DNA of 20,000 nt from contig SLHT01000057.1 of assembly GCA_007136055.1 (NCBI GenBank), positions 1-20,000 of the forward strand. Reading direction: 5' to 3'. The notes below the pieces were generated by a model. It ran no database searches and was not told the DNA's origin. It saw only the letters and a list, made by a program, of their open reading frames with translations. Below are positions 6,125-13,592 of the stretch, piece after piece; position 1 is the stretch's first letter, and each line of letters begins with the position of its first letter. Position numbers and translations under genes: made by a program. Origin of the DNA: Syntrophomonadaceae bacterium (GTDB lineage Bacteria > Bacillota > Dethiobacteria > DTU022).

Positions 6125-7057
6125 TCATTCTTCTTCGTCAGCAAACAACGCTGTCGATATATAACGTTCTGCTAAATCGGGAAATACGGTTAGAACCAGT
6201 TTACCTTCATTTTCCGGTCGTCGGGCGACCTGCAGGGCTGCCGCACAGGCAGCCCCGGAAGATATTCCGACCAATAAACCCTCTTCCCTGATTAGGTAGC
6301 GGGTAGTTTTCAAAGCCAGCATACTGGAAACAGTAATTATTTCATCTGCTAAATTAAGCTGCAGCACGTCGGGAATAAACCCGGCGCCGATACCCTGGAT
6401 CTTATGCGGGCTCGGGCTGCCCCCGGAAAGCACGGGCGATTCTTCGGGTTCGACAGCGATAACCTGCAGAGCGGGTTTTCGTTCTTTTAATACCTGGGCT
6501 ACCCCGGTTATAGTCCCGCCGGTGCCGACACCGCATACCAGAATATCAATTTTACCTTCAGTATCCTTCCAAACTTCCTCGGCAGTCGTCAGACGGTGGA
6601 TTTCAGGATTGGCTTCATTTGCGAACTGCTGCGGGATAAAATAATTATCACCCTGAAGGGCAATCTCCTCAGCTTTTTGAACAGCGCCCGTCATTCCTTT
6701 TTCACCTGGAGTTAGAATTAATTCTGCGCCCAGGGCTTTCAGCATGCTCCTTCTTTCAGAACTCATTGTATCAGGCATAGTAAGCATACATTTATAACCC
6801 TTTGTAGCACAAACAAGGGCAAGACCAATCCCGGTATTGCCACTTGTCGGCTCCAGGATCACAGTATCCGGACCGAGCAGGCCTTTCCGTTCAGCTGCTT
6901 CAATCATATTTAGAGCGATCCGATCTTTTACACTTCCACCAGGGTTGTATGATTCCAATTTGGCAACGACTTCAGCCCGGCAGCCTTCTGTAACCTTGTT
7001 AAGGTAAACCAGCGGGGTTTTACCGATTAATTCAGTTATATTTTTTGCGCTCTTCAT
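6125..7057 (-). CDS. cysK: Cysteine synthase A (O-acetylserine sulfhydrylase)
   Basis: PLP enzyme converting O-acetylserine and sulfide to cysteine; 310 residues from ATG 7057, with AGGG nine bases upstream. A TTG two codons earlier is less likely. The start KNITELIGKTPLVYL is typical. PLP-binding Lys44 lies in NPGGSVKDR, the substrate loop is EPTSGNTGIG, the phosphate-binding GTGGTITG is near residue 177, and the SSGAA block is near the C-terminus. Length and motifs fit CysK/CysM, not cystathionine beta-synthase, as there is no CBS extension. First gene of the cysK-copA-rrf2 run. Regulation of cysK by a downstream Rrf2 protein would parallel CymR in Bacillus but is inference. Confidence 0.96.
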   Translation of the reverse strand: MKSAKNITELIGKTPLVYLNKVTEGCRAEVVAKLESYNPGGSVKDRIALNMIEAAERKGLLGPDTVILEPTSGNTGIGLALVCATKGYKCMLTMPDTMSSERRSMLKALGAELILTPGEKGMTGAVQKAEEIALQGDNYFIPQQFANEANPEIHRLTTAEEVWKDTEGKIDILVCGVGTGGTITGVAQVLKERKPALQVIAVEPEESPVLSGGSPSPHKIQGIGAGFIPDVLQLNLADEIITVSSMLALKTTRYLIREEGLLVGISSGAACAAALQVARRPENEGKLVLTVFPDLAERYISTALFADEEE

Positions 7058-7206
7058 AGCCAACTTCCCTGCCCTTCCTCAAATTTCCCTACTATTCTAA
7101 TAGGCTTAATGTTATTGTTAGTGTAACTAATTTTCTGCAAGCTGTCAATGATGTTTTATTTTGAGAGAATCCTTGTGATTAGAAACAGCGCCCGGTTTCG
7201 TAAAAA

Positions 7207-7437
7207 TTAACTTTCCTGACCGCTGTTCGGGGGTAAACCTGAAGTATCCTGTTCTCCATTTTCCTTGTCAGTTCCGTACCAGACTACCCGCTGCGGGAAC
7301 GGAATTTCAATTCCGGCGGCGTCGATAGCTTGTTTAATCTTCCAAAGCATTTCCATCTTTAATCCGAATTACTCTGTTGAAGGAGCCCAAATCCGAACGA
7401 TAATGTCAACACTGCTGTCAGCGAGGCTCCCAATTAT
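7207..7437 (-). pseudogene. MscS channel C-terminal remnant, in-frame TAA
   Basis: The last 76 codons read as the C-terminal cytoplasmic end of a small-conductance mechanosensitive channel: LADSSVDIIVRIWAPSTE, then TAA (7371-7369), then FGLKMEMLWKIKQAIDAAG and IEIPFPQRVVWYG, finally a polar tail to a TAA at 7209-7207. AGIEIPFPQ is diagnostic for MscS. All of it is in the same frame as the DUF432 ORF upstream. The TAA sits where relatives have an aromatic residue. The pore helices and most of the beta domain are absent. This looks like the residue of a deletion that joined mscS to the preceding DUF432 gene; a channel cannot be formed. Confidence 0.8.
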
Positions 7438-8094
7438 TTTCATAGCGGCTTTTAAAGAAACCAGGTTTTGGTTATAATATATTTTCATTCCCTGGGCACT
7501 GAAAACCACTTTGTTTACATCGGCCCAACGACCGCTGGTATTTTGGATGCTCAGTTTCATAACCCCTCCTGCCAGCGGGTTTACCACGGGAATAGAATGA
7601 TATACTGCACTCTGCCAGTACTTGCAAACCAGGCCGGACTTTATGCTTCCGTAAAGGGTGAACTTAGACCGGCAGAGGGTAAAAGCATCCAGGATATGCT
7701 CGCCTTTCTGGCGGCGATTAATAGCAGTTGAAAGCTCTAAAGGGAAAGTAATAAATATATTTTTAATGGTTCGCGGCTCAATCGTTACCGGCTGTTCTAA
7801 TGCGATCAGTAAGTGGTAACTCAAAGCGACGGGCAGATGAAAAGGCTCTACAGGGCTTAGCTGCAGGTTTCCCTTAGCTACCAACAACTCCTTTTCAACA
7901 CTTCTACCCCGGGCTTCCCGCTTATAAACAAAACCGCCCGCACACTTTTCCGCCACCAAAGAAACTCCTTCAAAGCTTATCATCAGCGGCAGCCTGTGCG
8001 GGCCCCAGGGGAAACCGTTTTTTTTCTGGCCGGTTACATATTCCCAGGTAATCCGCTTAAAGTCTCCTGCAGGTCCTTCATCTTTATGGGCCAT
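7369..8094 (-). CDS. DUF432 protein fused to MscS tail, truncated
   Basis: Residues 1 to about 219 from ATG 8094 match the uncharacterised DUF432 family, with motifs SPVEPFHLPV, ITFPLELST, SKFTLYGSIKSGLVCKYW, and KVVFSAQGMKIYYN followed by SLKAAMKI. The last 22 residues are MscS sequence (see the adjoining remnant), ending at an in-frame TAA. DUF432 genes are known mainly from archaea and some anaerobic bacteria; association with a neighbouring MscS gene fits what I know but I cannot check it. The ATG at 8094 has AAAAGAG eight bases upstream; a TTG at 8115 is possible. The DUF432 body is nearly full length, so it may still be made, but its natural C-terminal part is missing. No biochemical function is known. 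A 6-bp inverted repeat (CTCCGG/CCGGAG) lies upstream near 8155-8182. Confidence 0.75.
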   Translation of the reverse strand: MAHKDEGPAGDFKRITWEYVTGQKKNGFPWGPHRLPLMISFEGVSLVAEKCAGGFVYKREARGRSVEKELLVAKGNLQLSPVEPFHLPVALSYHLLIALEQPVTIEPRTIKNIFITFPLELSTAINRRQKGEHILDAFTLCRSKFTLYGSIKSGLVCKYWQSAVYHSIPVVNPLAGGVMKLSIQNTSGRWADVNKVVFSAQGMKIYYNQNLVSLKAAMKIIGSLADSSVDIIVRIWAPSTE

Positions 8095-8270
8095 AACCAA
8101 AACTCTTTTCAGCAAATACTGAACTATGATCAGAAGTGTAATTAGTTATTTCGACCTCCGGAAAAATAAATCCTTTACCGGAGCAACAATATTGTTTATC
8201 CACAGTAAGTAACACTGACAACCCTAATTACCCTAAACAGAGAATTCTTAAGGACAATACAGGTTTCCTT

Positions 8271-10097
8271 TTAGCTGCTGCGTTTGGCCAACCTTTCACG
8301 GCGGCTGCGATCAAGTACTTTTTTACGCATTCGAATAGCCGCAGGAGTAACTTCCACCAGTTCATCTTCCTCGATATATTCCATGGCCTGTTCCAGGCTA
8401 AATAGCTTTGGCGGAGTCGGTTTAATCGCATCGTCAGCTGCGCTGGCCCTGATATTGGTCAGGTGCTTTTTCTTGCATACATTGACATCAAGATCGACTT
8501 CACGAGAATGCTCCCCAACTATCATTCCCGCATACACGTTTTCATTGGGGCGGACAAACAGCGTGCCGCGTTCTTCCATGTTAACTATTCCGTAAGGAGT
8601 CGCTTCTCCACTTTCAAAAGCAATCAGCACTCCCCGCCTCCGACCGGTTATTTCTCCCTTGCTTATTCCGTAATGGCTGAACAGGTGATGCATAATCCCC
8701 TCGCCGCGGGTATCGGTTAACAATTCAGAACGAAAGCCGATCAGGCAGCGGGCGGGAATTAGAAATTCAAGCTTAAGGTTATTCTCCCCTGCAGGCTCAA
8801 GTTTAAGTATCTCCCCTAACCTTGTACCCAGATTCTCAATGACTTTTCCCGAATACGCTTCGGGGATATTCACATACAGCTTTTCATACGGCTCGCAGGT
8901 TATCCCATCAATTATCTTTAAAATTGGCTTCGGCTTGGATATCTGAAGCTCGTAGCCCTCTCGCCGCATTGTTTCGATCAGTATCCCCAGATGCAGTTCC
9001 CCGCGTCCCGCTACTTCAAATATTTCAGGTGATTCCGTTTCGGAGACCTTCAGGCTGACGTTTGTTTCAGCCTCTTTCCACAGCCTGCTGCGCAGCTGGC
9101 GGGAAGTAATATATTTACCTTCCTGCCCGGAAAAGGGGCTGTCATTTACCATGAAATTCATGGTCAGGGTCGGTTCATCCACGTTCAATAACGGCAAAGG
9201 GGCCGGGTTAACTGGATCGCTAACAGTTTCACCGATATTAACCTTACCCAGTCCGGCAACAGCAACAATATCCCCGGCCTCAACACGGGCCGCGTCGCGT
9301 CGCTTCAACCCTTCATAAGTCCACAGTTTGCCAATCTTAATCACTTCAACCCGGCCATCCTGTTTGCATAGCGCAACACTATGACCGCTGCTTATAAATC
9401 CATTGCGGATTCGGCCAATGCCGACCCGGCCCACATAATCATCATAATCAAGGGTGTTAATCTGGAGTTGAAGCACTCCATCGGGGTCAGCCTGCGGCGG
9501 CGGGATCTCGGCTAATATTAAATCGAAAAGAGGCTTCAGATCTTTTCCGGGATTAGTAAAATCCATGGCAGCCAATCCCTGACGTGAATTAGCATATATT
9601 ACCGGAAAATCGAGCTGCCAATCAGCTGCTTCCAATTCCACAAAAAGGTCAAAAACCTCGTTTAATACTTCTTCAGGTCTGGCATCCGGACGGTCGATTT
9701 TATTGATAACTACGATAATCCGCAGACCTACCTCCAGGGCTTTTCTGAGAACAAACTTGGTTTGGGCCATCGGGCCCTCGAAAGCATCGACAAGCAGCAA
9801 AGCCCCGTCTACCATTCTCAGAACCCGCTCCACTTCTCCCCCAAAATCGGCATGCCCGGGGGTGTCAACAATGTTGATCTTGGTGCTTCCGTAGTGCACT
9901 GCAGTGTTCTTGGATAGAATTGTAATGCCCCGCTCCCTTTCCAGGTCATTAGAATCCATTACCCTTTCTATTACCTGTTCGTTTTCCCGAAAGATACCTG
10001 CCTGGCGTAAAAGCCCGTCTACCAGGGTTGTTTTACCGTGGTCTACATGGGCAATGATAGCAATATTGCGGATGTTCTCTTTTGTATGTATAGTCAT
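8271..10097 (-). CDS. typA: Ribosome-associated GTPase TypA/BipA
   Basis: Translational GTPase of 608 residues, the normal BipA length. It binds the 70S ribosome at the EF-G site and assists 50S assembly and stress or cold adaptation. GTPase motifs are complete: G1 AHVDHGKTTL (residues 16-25), ERGITI, DTPGHADFGGEV and NKIDR. Domain II follows, then the EF-G-like III and V domains (AGRGELHLGILIETMRREGYE), and the BipA-specific C-terminal domain with SREVDLDVNVCKKKHLTN. ATG 10097 has AGGTGA six bases upstream. It is separated from frdB by 106 bp containing a weak terminator, so it is probably its own unit. Confidence 0.98.
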   Translation of the reverse strand: MTIHTKENIRNIAIIAHVDHGKTTLVDGLLRQAGIFRENEQVIERVMDSNDLERERGITILSKNTAVHYGSTKINIVDTPGHADFGGEVERVLRMVDGALLLVDAFEGPMAQTKFVLRKALEVGLRIIVVINKIDRPDARPEEVLNEVFDLFVELEAADWQLDFPVIYANSRQGLAAMDFTNPGKDLKPLFDLILAEIPPPQADPDGVLQLQINTLDYDDYVGRVGIGRIRNGFISSGHSVALCKQDGRVEVIKIGKLWTYEGLKRRDAARVEAGDIVAVAGLGKVNIGETVSDPVNPAPLPLLNVDEPTLTMNFMVNDSPFSGQEGKYITSRQLRSRLWKEAETNVSLKVSETESPEIFEVAGRGELHLGILIETMRREGYELQISKPKPILKIIDGITCEPYEKLYVNIPEAYSGKVIENLGTRLGEILKLEPAGENNLKLEFLIPARCLIGFRSELLTDTRGEGIMHHLFSHYGISKGEITGRRRGVLIAFESGEATPYGIVNMEERGTLFVRPNENVYAGMIVGEHSREVDLDVNVCKKKHLTNIRASAADDAIKPTPPKLFSLEQAMEYIEEDELVEVTPAAIRMRKKVLDRSRRERLAKRSS

Positions 10098-10124
10098 CTG
10101 AATTCACCTGTCTTTGCCTGTTTT

Positions 10125-10145
10125 AAAAACACATCAATAAATGTG
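10125..10145 (-). terminator. Possible weak terminator between frdB and typA
   Basis: On the minus strand CACAU-UUAUUG-AUGUG forms a 5-bp stem-loop (10145-10130) followed by UUUUU (10129-10125). The stem is short and AT-rich, so efficiency would be low, but it is correctly placed 59 bp after the iron-sulphur gene. Confidence 0.35.
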
Positions 10146-10203
10146 CGGCAACTAATTAAAACATTATTTTTCGGTAAATGCAATCCACTGAAAAAATAAA
10201 TGC

Positions 10204-10911
10204 TTAGCGCAGGAGCGTTTCTATGGCCAACCGGTAGAGGGGGATCCCGCGGGAGCAATAACAGCGGCGACAAGCGGTGCATTGTTCAATTCCCAACCTG
10301 CGGGCCTGGGCTTTCCTGTCTTCTAGATCGCGGGGATCGAGGTGAAGTTGTGCCAGCTTTAAAAAAACCAGGGGACCTGCAAAACGAGTCAGATCTGTAT
10401 CGTCGGAATCAAGCTTAGGACAGGCCGCATGGCAGCAAAGGCATTCCACACAGCTTAGCAAGCTTTCCAGGCCAGGTGGAACCAGGATTGGTTTAAAATG
10501 ATGCTCCGCTTTAGCTTCTTCACAATTACTACTTTCAGTTAAACCTTCCCCGCTGTAATAGATCAACTCATCCTTCAACAGTTTCTCGTAAGGCTCGCGA
10601 TCAATAACCAGGTCGCGGATAACCGTCAGGTTGGAAAGAGGAGCCACCGTTATTCTATGATCATTCAGAAAAGCAGTACAAGCCAAACAGGGCCGACCAT
10701 TTATCTCCACCCCGCAGAGGCCGCACCTGTCATAGCGGCAAGAATATTCAAAAGCAATGCTAGGGTCAAGATTTTCATAAATGTACTGCAGGGCCTGCAG
10801 GACAGTGGCCCTCTCTTCCAGGGGCAAAACATAAGTTTCTTCCCATCTTGTTTTAATCGATCCTGAGTTGAAACGCTTAACAGTGATTACTCTTTCTTTA
10901 AATACGGCCAT
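10204..10911 (-). CDS. Succinate dehydrogenase/fumarate reductase-like Fe-S subunit
   Basis: Electron-transfer subunit of 235 residues, the usual SdhB/FrdB length. The N-terminal plant-ferredoxin domain carries the [2Fe-2S] pattern CRYDRCGLCGVEINGRPCLAC (Cys-x4-Cys-x2-Cys-x11-Cys shortened by family variation). The C-terminal ferredoxin domain has CVECLCCHAACP, giving a first [4Fe-4S]-type motif. The last motif is CTACRRCYCSRGIP. Relatives read CxxCxxCxxxCP or Cx5Cx3CP here, so this copy lacks two residues and the proline. The gene follows the flavoprotein gene by 16 bp and is surely cotranscribed. No cytochrome b or other membrane anchor gene adjoins it, so the enzyme may be soluble, or anchored by a distant gene. 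Direction (fumarate reduction or succinate oxidation) and electron partner are unknown. Confidence 0.88.
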   Translation of the reverse strand: MAVFKERVITVKRFNSGSIKTRWEETYVLPLEERATVLQALQYIYENLDPSIAFEYSCRYDRCGLCGVEINGRPCLACTAFLNDHRITVAPLSNLTVIRDLVIDREPYEKLLKDELIYYSGEGLTESSNCEEAKAEHHFKPILVPPGLESLLSCVECLCCHAACPKLDSDDTDLTRFAGPLVFLKLAQLHLDPRDLEDRKAQARRLGIEQCTACRRCYCSRGIPLYRLAIETLLR

Positions 10912-10927
10912 CCCCGCCTTTATCGGT

Positions 10928-12658
10928 CTATGATCGCAGCGGCTCCAGTCCGCTAACCAGCAAGCCCTCTTTATTCATCTTAGTATATGTGTGGCACCTG
11001 AACTGCCGGTCATTACGTTCGGGATAATCTGCTCGCAGGTGGGCTCCCCGGCTTTCCCGACGTTCAAGGGCGCTTGAGACTAAGGCCCTGGCCGCAGGCA
11101 GCATCAGGTTTAACTCTACCGCATCCAGGACCTGGCGGTTAAAGATTATTTCCTGATTTAAGTCCAGGTTTCTGCTCTCTGCGGATAACCTGTCAATTTT
11201 TTTTAAAGCTTCCAGAAGTGAGGCCTCTTCACGCACCGGCCCGGCCAGATGCCACATACAGTCTTCTAATTCAGCACGCAGCAGAGCAGGGTTACGCTTT
11301 CCCTTTCCACTAATTATTTCCTGCCACGTTCTTAAGGGCAGCAGAAAGGCATCCTCATTTTCAGTGCTCTTGCCCGGGTTTAAGTCAGGTAAAACACCTT
11401 TTTTTCCCAAAACCTTACCCACCTTGATTCCGGCAGTATATATTTCGCTCAAAGCTACCGATCCGAGACGGTTGCCGCCGTGCAGTCCGGCCTGCACTTC
11501 TCCGGCAGCCAGCAAACCGCTTACCCCGGTCTCACCGAACATGTTAACCCTAATTCCGCCCATCTGGTAATGAAAAGTTGGCATAACACTCCAGTACTCT
11601 TCCCAGCGGTAAGCTTTCAGACCGTAAGCTTTTCGCACTATGTCGAAAATTCCACTCCTGCGAATAGCCCTGTAAATCTTATCTCCCTGTGGAAGAGCCA
11701 GGTTAGGCGTTAAATCGAGCAGCAGCCCTCCGTTAGCATCAACCCGGCCCTCTGTTACCGCTGACATCATAACCCGGGTAACCGCAGCCCGAGTCATTTT
11801 GTTGATTCCCATGTCAATCAGGACATTCCCGCAACCATCCAGAAGGCGTCCGGCAGGACCGGCAGTAGAAGGTTCACCACACAACGCTCCGATCATGGAA
11901 CGGGGTCCTGTAATACCAAAGGGAATAGCCTGGACCTGTTCCAAATCCCATAAGACCGCTCCGGCTTTCAAAGCCAGGGCCAGCCCGTCACCAACCGCTC
12001 CGCGGCTGTTTGTTGTATGCGGATAGTAGAGAGCGCCGCAGCCTCCGGTAGCAATTAAAACATTACCGCAATCTAAACCGTAAAAATGCCTTTTCTTCAA
12101 ATCTAAAGCCAGCACGCCGATAACCCTGCCTCCGGTTTTAACCAGCTCCAGGGCAGCTGTATTACTATAGACAGCTACACCGTAACGCCATAAGGCAGCC
12201 TTCAAATTAGCGCCCAGAGAAGTTCCGCCCCCTAAATTTGCCACAGAGCGGGGGTGGCTGTGTCCTCCGATCTTTTCAATTCCGTCGGGTGGGAAACCCC
12301 CGGCGGCACCACGGCGAAAAAGCAGTCCCATTTTTTCAAGCGCCGCTACACTGCGAAAAGCCCCGGCGGCAAAAGACTTAACAACTGCGGGTTCACTGAT
12401 CCCTTCCCCACTGCGAAGCAGGTCTTCAATAAAATGTTCTACGCTGTCATCATCCAGGAGACCCGGGCAGGCTGTCATGCCAACCGCCAGGCGCGTATTG
12501 CCGAAACCGGGATATTCTTTAGTAACCAGGGCCACTGACTTACCGGCTGCAGATGCGTGAACTGCTGCCAGCACAGCTGCCCCGCCACCACCGATGCAAA
12601 CCAGATCATAGCTTGCTCTCTCCAATAGAACCCCCTGCTCACACTGAGCTAACCGCAA
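10928..12658 (-). CDS. Fumarate reductase/L-aspartate oxidase-family flavoprotein
   Basis: FAD-binding catalytic subunit, up to 576 residues. The Rossmann motif YDLVCIGGGGAAV lies near the N-terminus. The usual SdhA/FrdA covalent-FAD motif RSHTxAAQGG is replaced by GNTRLAVGM, without His, so FAD is probably non-covalent as in L-aspartate oxidase and soluble fumarate reductases. Further family blocks are ATGGCGALYYPHTTNSRGAVG, TRAAVTRVMMSAVTEGR (containing the candidate proton-shuttle Arg), PTFHYQMGGI and HGGNRLGSVALSE. TTG 12658 opens the ORF, but TTG 12625 with AGGGGG five bases upstream is the better start and fits the family N-terminus. With the Fe-S subunit it forms an FrdAB/SdhAB-like pair. 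The substrate is inferred as fumarate/succinate; another unsaturated acid is possible. Confidence 0.88.
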   Translation of the reverse strand: MRLAQCEQGVLLERASYDLVCIGGGGAAVLAAVHASAAGKSVALVTKEYPGFGNTRLAVGMTACPGLLDDDSVEHFIEDLLRSGEGISEPAVVKSFAAGAFRSVAALEKMGLLFRRGAAGGFPPDGIEKIGGHSHPRSVANLGGGTSLGANLKAALWRYGVAVYSNTAALELVKTGGRVIGVLALDLKKRHFYGLDCGNVLIATGGCGALYYPHTTNSRGAVGDGLALALKAGAVLWDLEQVQAIPFGITGPRSMIGALCGEPSTAGPAGRLLDGCGNVLIDMGINKMTRAAVTRVMMSAVTEGRVDANGGLLLDLTPNLALPQGDKIYRAIRRSGIFDIVRKAYGLKAYRWEEYWSVMPTFHYQMGGIRVNMFGETGVSGLLAAGEVQAGLHGGNRLGSVALSEIYTAGIKVGKVLGKKGVLPDLNPGKSTENEDAFLLPLRTWQEIISGKGKRNPALLRAELEDCMWHLAGPVREEASLLEALKKIDRLSAESRNLDLNQEIIFNRQVLDAVELNLMLPAARALVSSALERRESRGAHLRADYPERNDRQFRCHTYTKMNKEGLLVSGLEPLRS

Positions 12659-12683
12659 GGCGTGGGACAGCTTGCGGTTAGCT
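12647..12683. repeat. 13-bp perfect inverted repeat at frdA start
   Basis: AGCTAACCGCAAG (12647-12659) and CTTGCGGTTAGCT (12671-12683) are exact inverted copies with an 11-nt loop. The stem spans the end of the small upstream ORF, including its TAG stop, and lies 22 bp ahead of the preferred frdA start. It has no U-tract on the minus strand and only UUAUUUGAU on the plus strand, so a classical terminator is unlikely; an RNA hairpin that tunes frdA translation or protects the message is possible. Confidence 0.7.
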
Positions 12684-12837
12684 TATTTGATAATCGTAGT
12701 TGTTTAATGTATCCGTAAGGTAAGCTGACCATGCAGGCAAACTTATCCGGGTCAGCCGGGGCCGGTTCAGTAACATGGACATGGTTTTCTATCTCGTTTA
12801 TCAACAAATTATAAATACTCACCCCGAGCCAAAGCAT
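12649..12837 (-). CDS. Small hypothetical protein upstream of frdA
   Basis: I do not recognise this product. From ATG 12837 it is 61 residues; GGAGG is present but only two bases before the ATG, which is unusually close. The ORF extends back to a TTG at 12897 without a ribosome binding site. The first part, LWLGVSIYNLLINEIENHVH, is amphipathic, followed by a Pro/Asp-rich stretch and SLPYGYIKQL. The last dozen codons are inside the long inverted repeat. It could be a real leader or small accessory protein for the frdAB operon, or chance. Confidence 0.3.
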   Translation of the reverse strand: MLWLGVSIYNLLINEIENHVHVTEPAPADPDKFACMVSLPYGYIKQLRLSNKLTASCPTPCG

Positions 12838-12914
12838 TACCTCCAGGTTAAATACAGGTGTTAATAATTTCTGCAAAAAACAGCCATATCCTGCCAAAAT
12901 ATTATGCTATCATG

Positions 12915-12980
12915 TGATCAGGGCCGGCAGCGCCTGAAAGCTAACCTAAATGTGCCTGATCAATAAATTTTACATGATCA
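12915..12980. promoter_or_regulatory. Three TGATCA palindromes in divergent promoter region
   Basis: TGATCA occurs at 12915-12920, 12957-12962 and 12975-12980. The first two extend to an 8-bp inverted repeat, TGATCAGG (12915-12922) with CCTGATCA (12955-12962). They lie between the minus-strand frd operon and the plus-strand methyltransferase, where a shared operator would be expected. The binding protein is unknown. Confidence 0.3.
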
Positions 12981-13001
12981 ATTCCTGGCTGAGGTGGACT
13001 A

Positions 13002-13592
13002 ATGAAAGATACTAAGTTTGCGGCGGCAGCATACGACTTATTCATGGGGGGACTTGAGCCCTTGCTGATTAAAAAATGGAGGGGTGAGCTCTGGAGGAGG
13101 GTCAAGCCTTCTTACATTTTAGAAGCGGGCGTAGGAACAGGTTTAAACACACCGTTTTACCGGGCCGATCATATAATAACCGCCCTCGACAGCAGCGAAC
13201 ATTTCCTGGCCAGGGCTCAACAACGCGCAAAAGATAAACCGGTCCAGGTTAAATATGTTAAAGGAAAAGTTCAAAACCTGCCCTTTCCTGCTGATACCTT
13301 TGACAGCACCGTAACCACTTTTCTATTCTGCCAGTTACCAGATCCCCTGCAGGGTTTACTGGAGTTACGGAGAGTTTTAAAACCGGGCGGCAAACTGCTG
13401 CTATTGGAACATGTCCGGCCCCGGGGCAGAATGGGAAAACTGGTAAGTTCAATTTCCGAACCACTCTACAACCTGACAGGTGATCATATTGCCCGCGATA
13501 CTGCCGCCCTGGTTAAAAAAGCCGGCTTTTCAAACGTTACCAGTTCTGCTTTATTGATAAACATAGTTAAGATTATCGAGGCTGAAAAGTAA
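13002..13592 (+). CDS. Class I SAM-dependent methyltransferase (UbiE/Pmt-like)
   Basis: Rossmann-fold methyltransferase of 196 residues. SAM-binding motif I is ILEAGVGTGLN (about residues 38-48). The acidic residue of motif II is in ITALDSSEHFLARAQ. The NLPFPADTFDS block follows, then RVLKPGGKLLLLEHVRP. The ending, with LYNLTGDHIARDTAALVKKAGF, is typical of the group that includes bacterial phospholipid N-methyltransferases and METTL7/UbiE relatives. The substrate is not determined; a lipid or quinone-like acceptor is a guess. ATG 13002 has AGGTGG four bases upstream. The gene stands alone on the plus strand, diverging from the frd operon, and its TAA directly abuts the stop of the convergent GGDEF gene. 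Confidence 0.9.
   Translation: MKDTKFAAAAYDLFMGGLEPLLIKKWRGELWRRVKPSYILEAGVGTGLNTPFYRADHIITALDSSEHFLARAQQRAKDKPVQVKYVKGKVQNLPFPADTFDSTVTTFLFCQLPDPLQGLLELRRVLKPGGKLLLLEHVRPRGRMGKLVSSISEPLYNLTGDHIARDTAALVKKAGFSNVTSSALLINIVKIIEAEK

Noticed and set aside
7369..7371. In-frame TAA in the DUF432-MscS frame as recoding
   Set aside because: TAA has no known amino acid recoding in bacteria of this type, and most of the MscS gene is missing, so decay is the better explanation.
8155..8182. CTCCGG/CCGGAG inverted repeat as a typA terminator
   Set aside because: It lies about 90 bp after typA with a 16-nt loop and no U-tract, so it is not convincing as a terminator.
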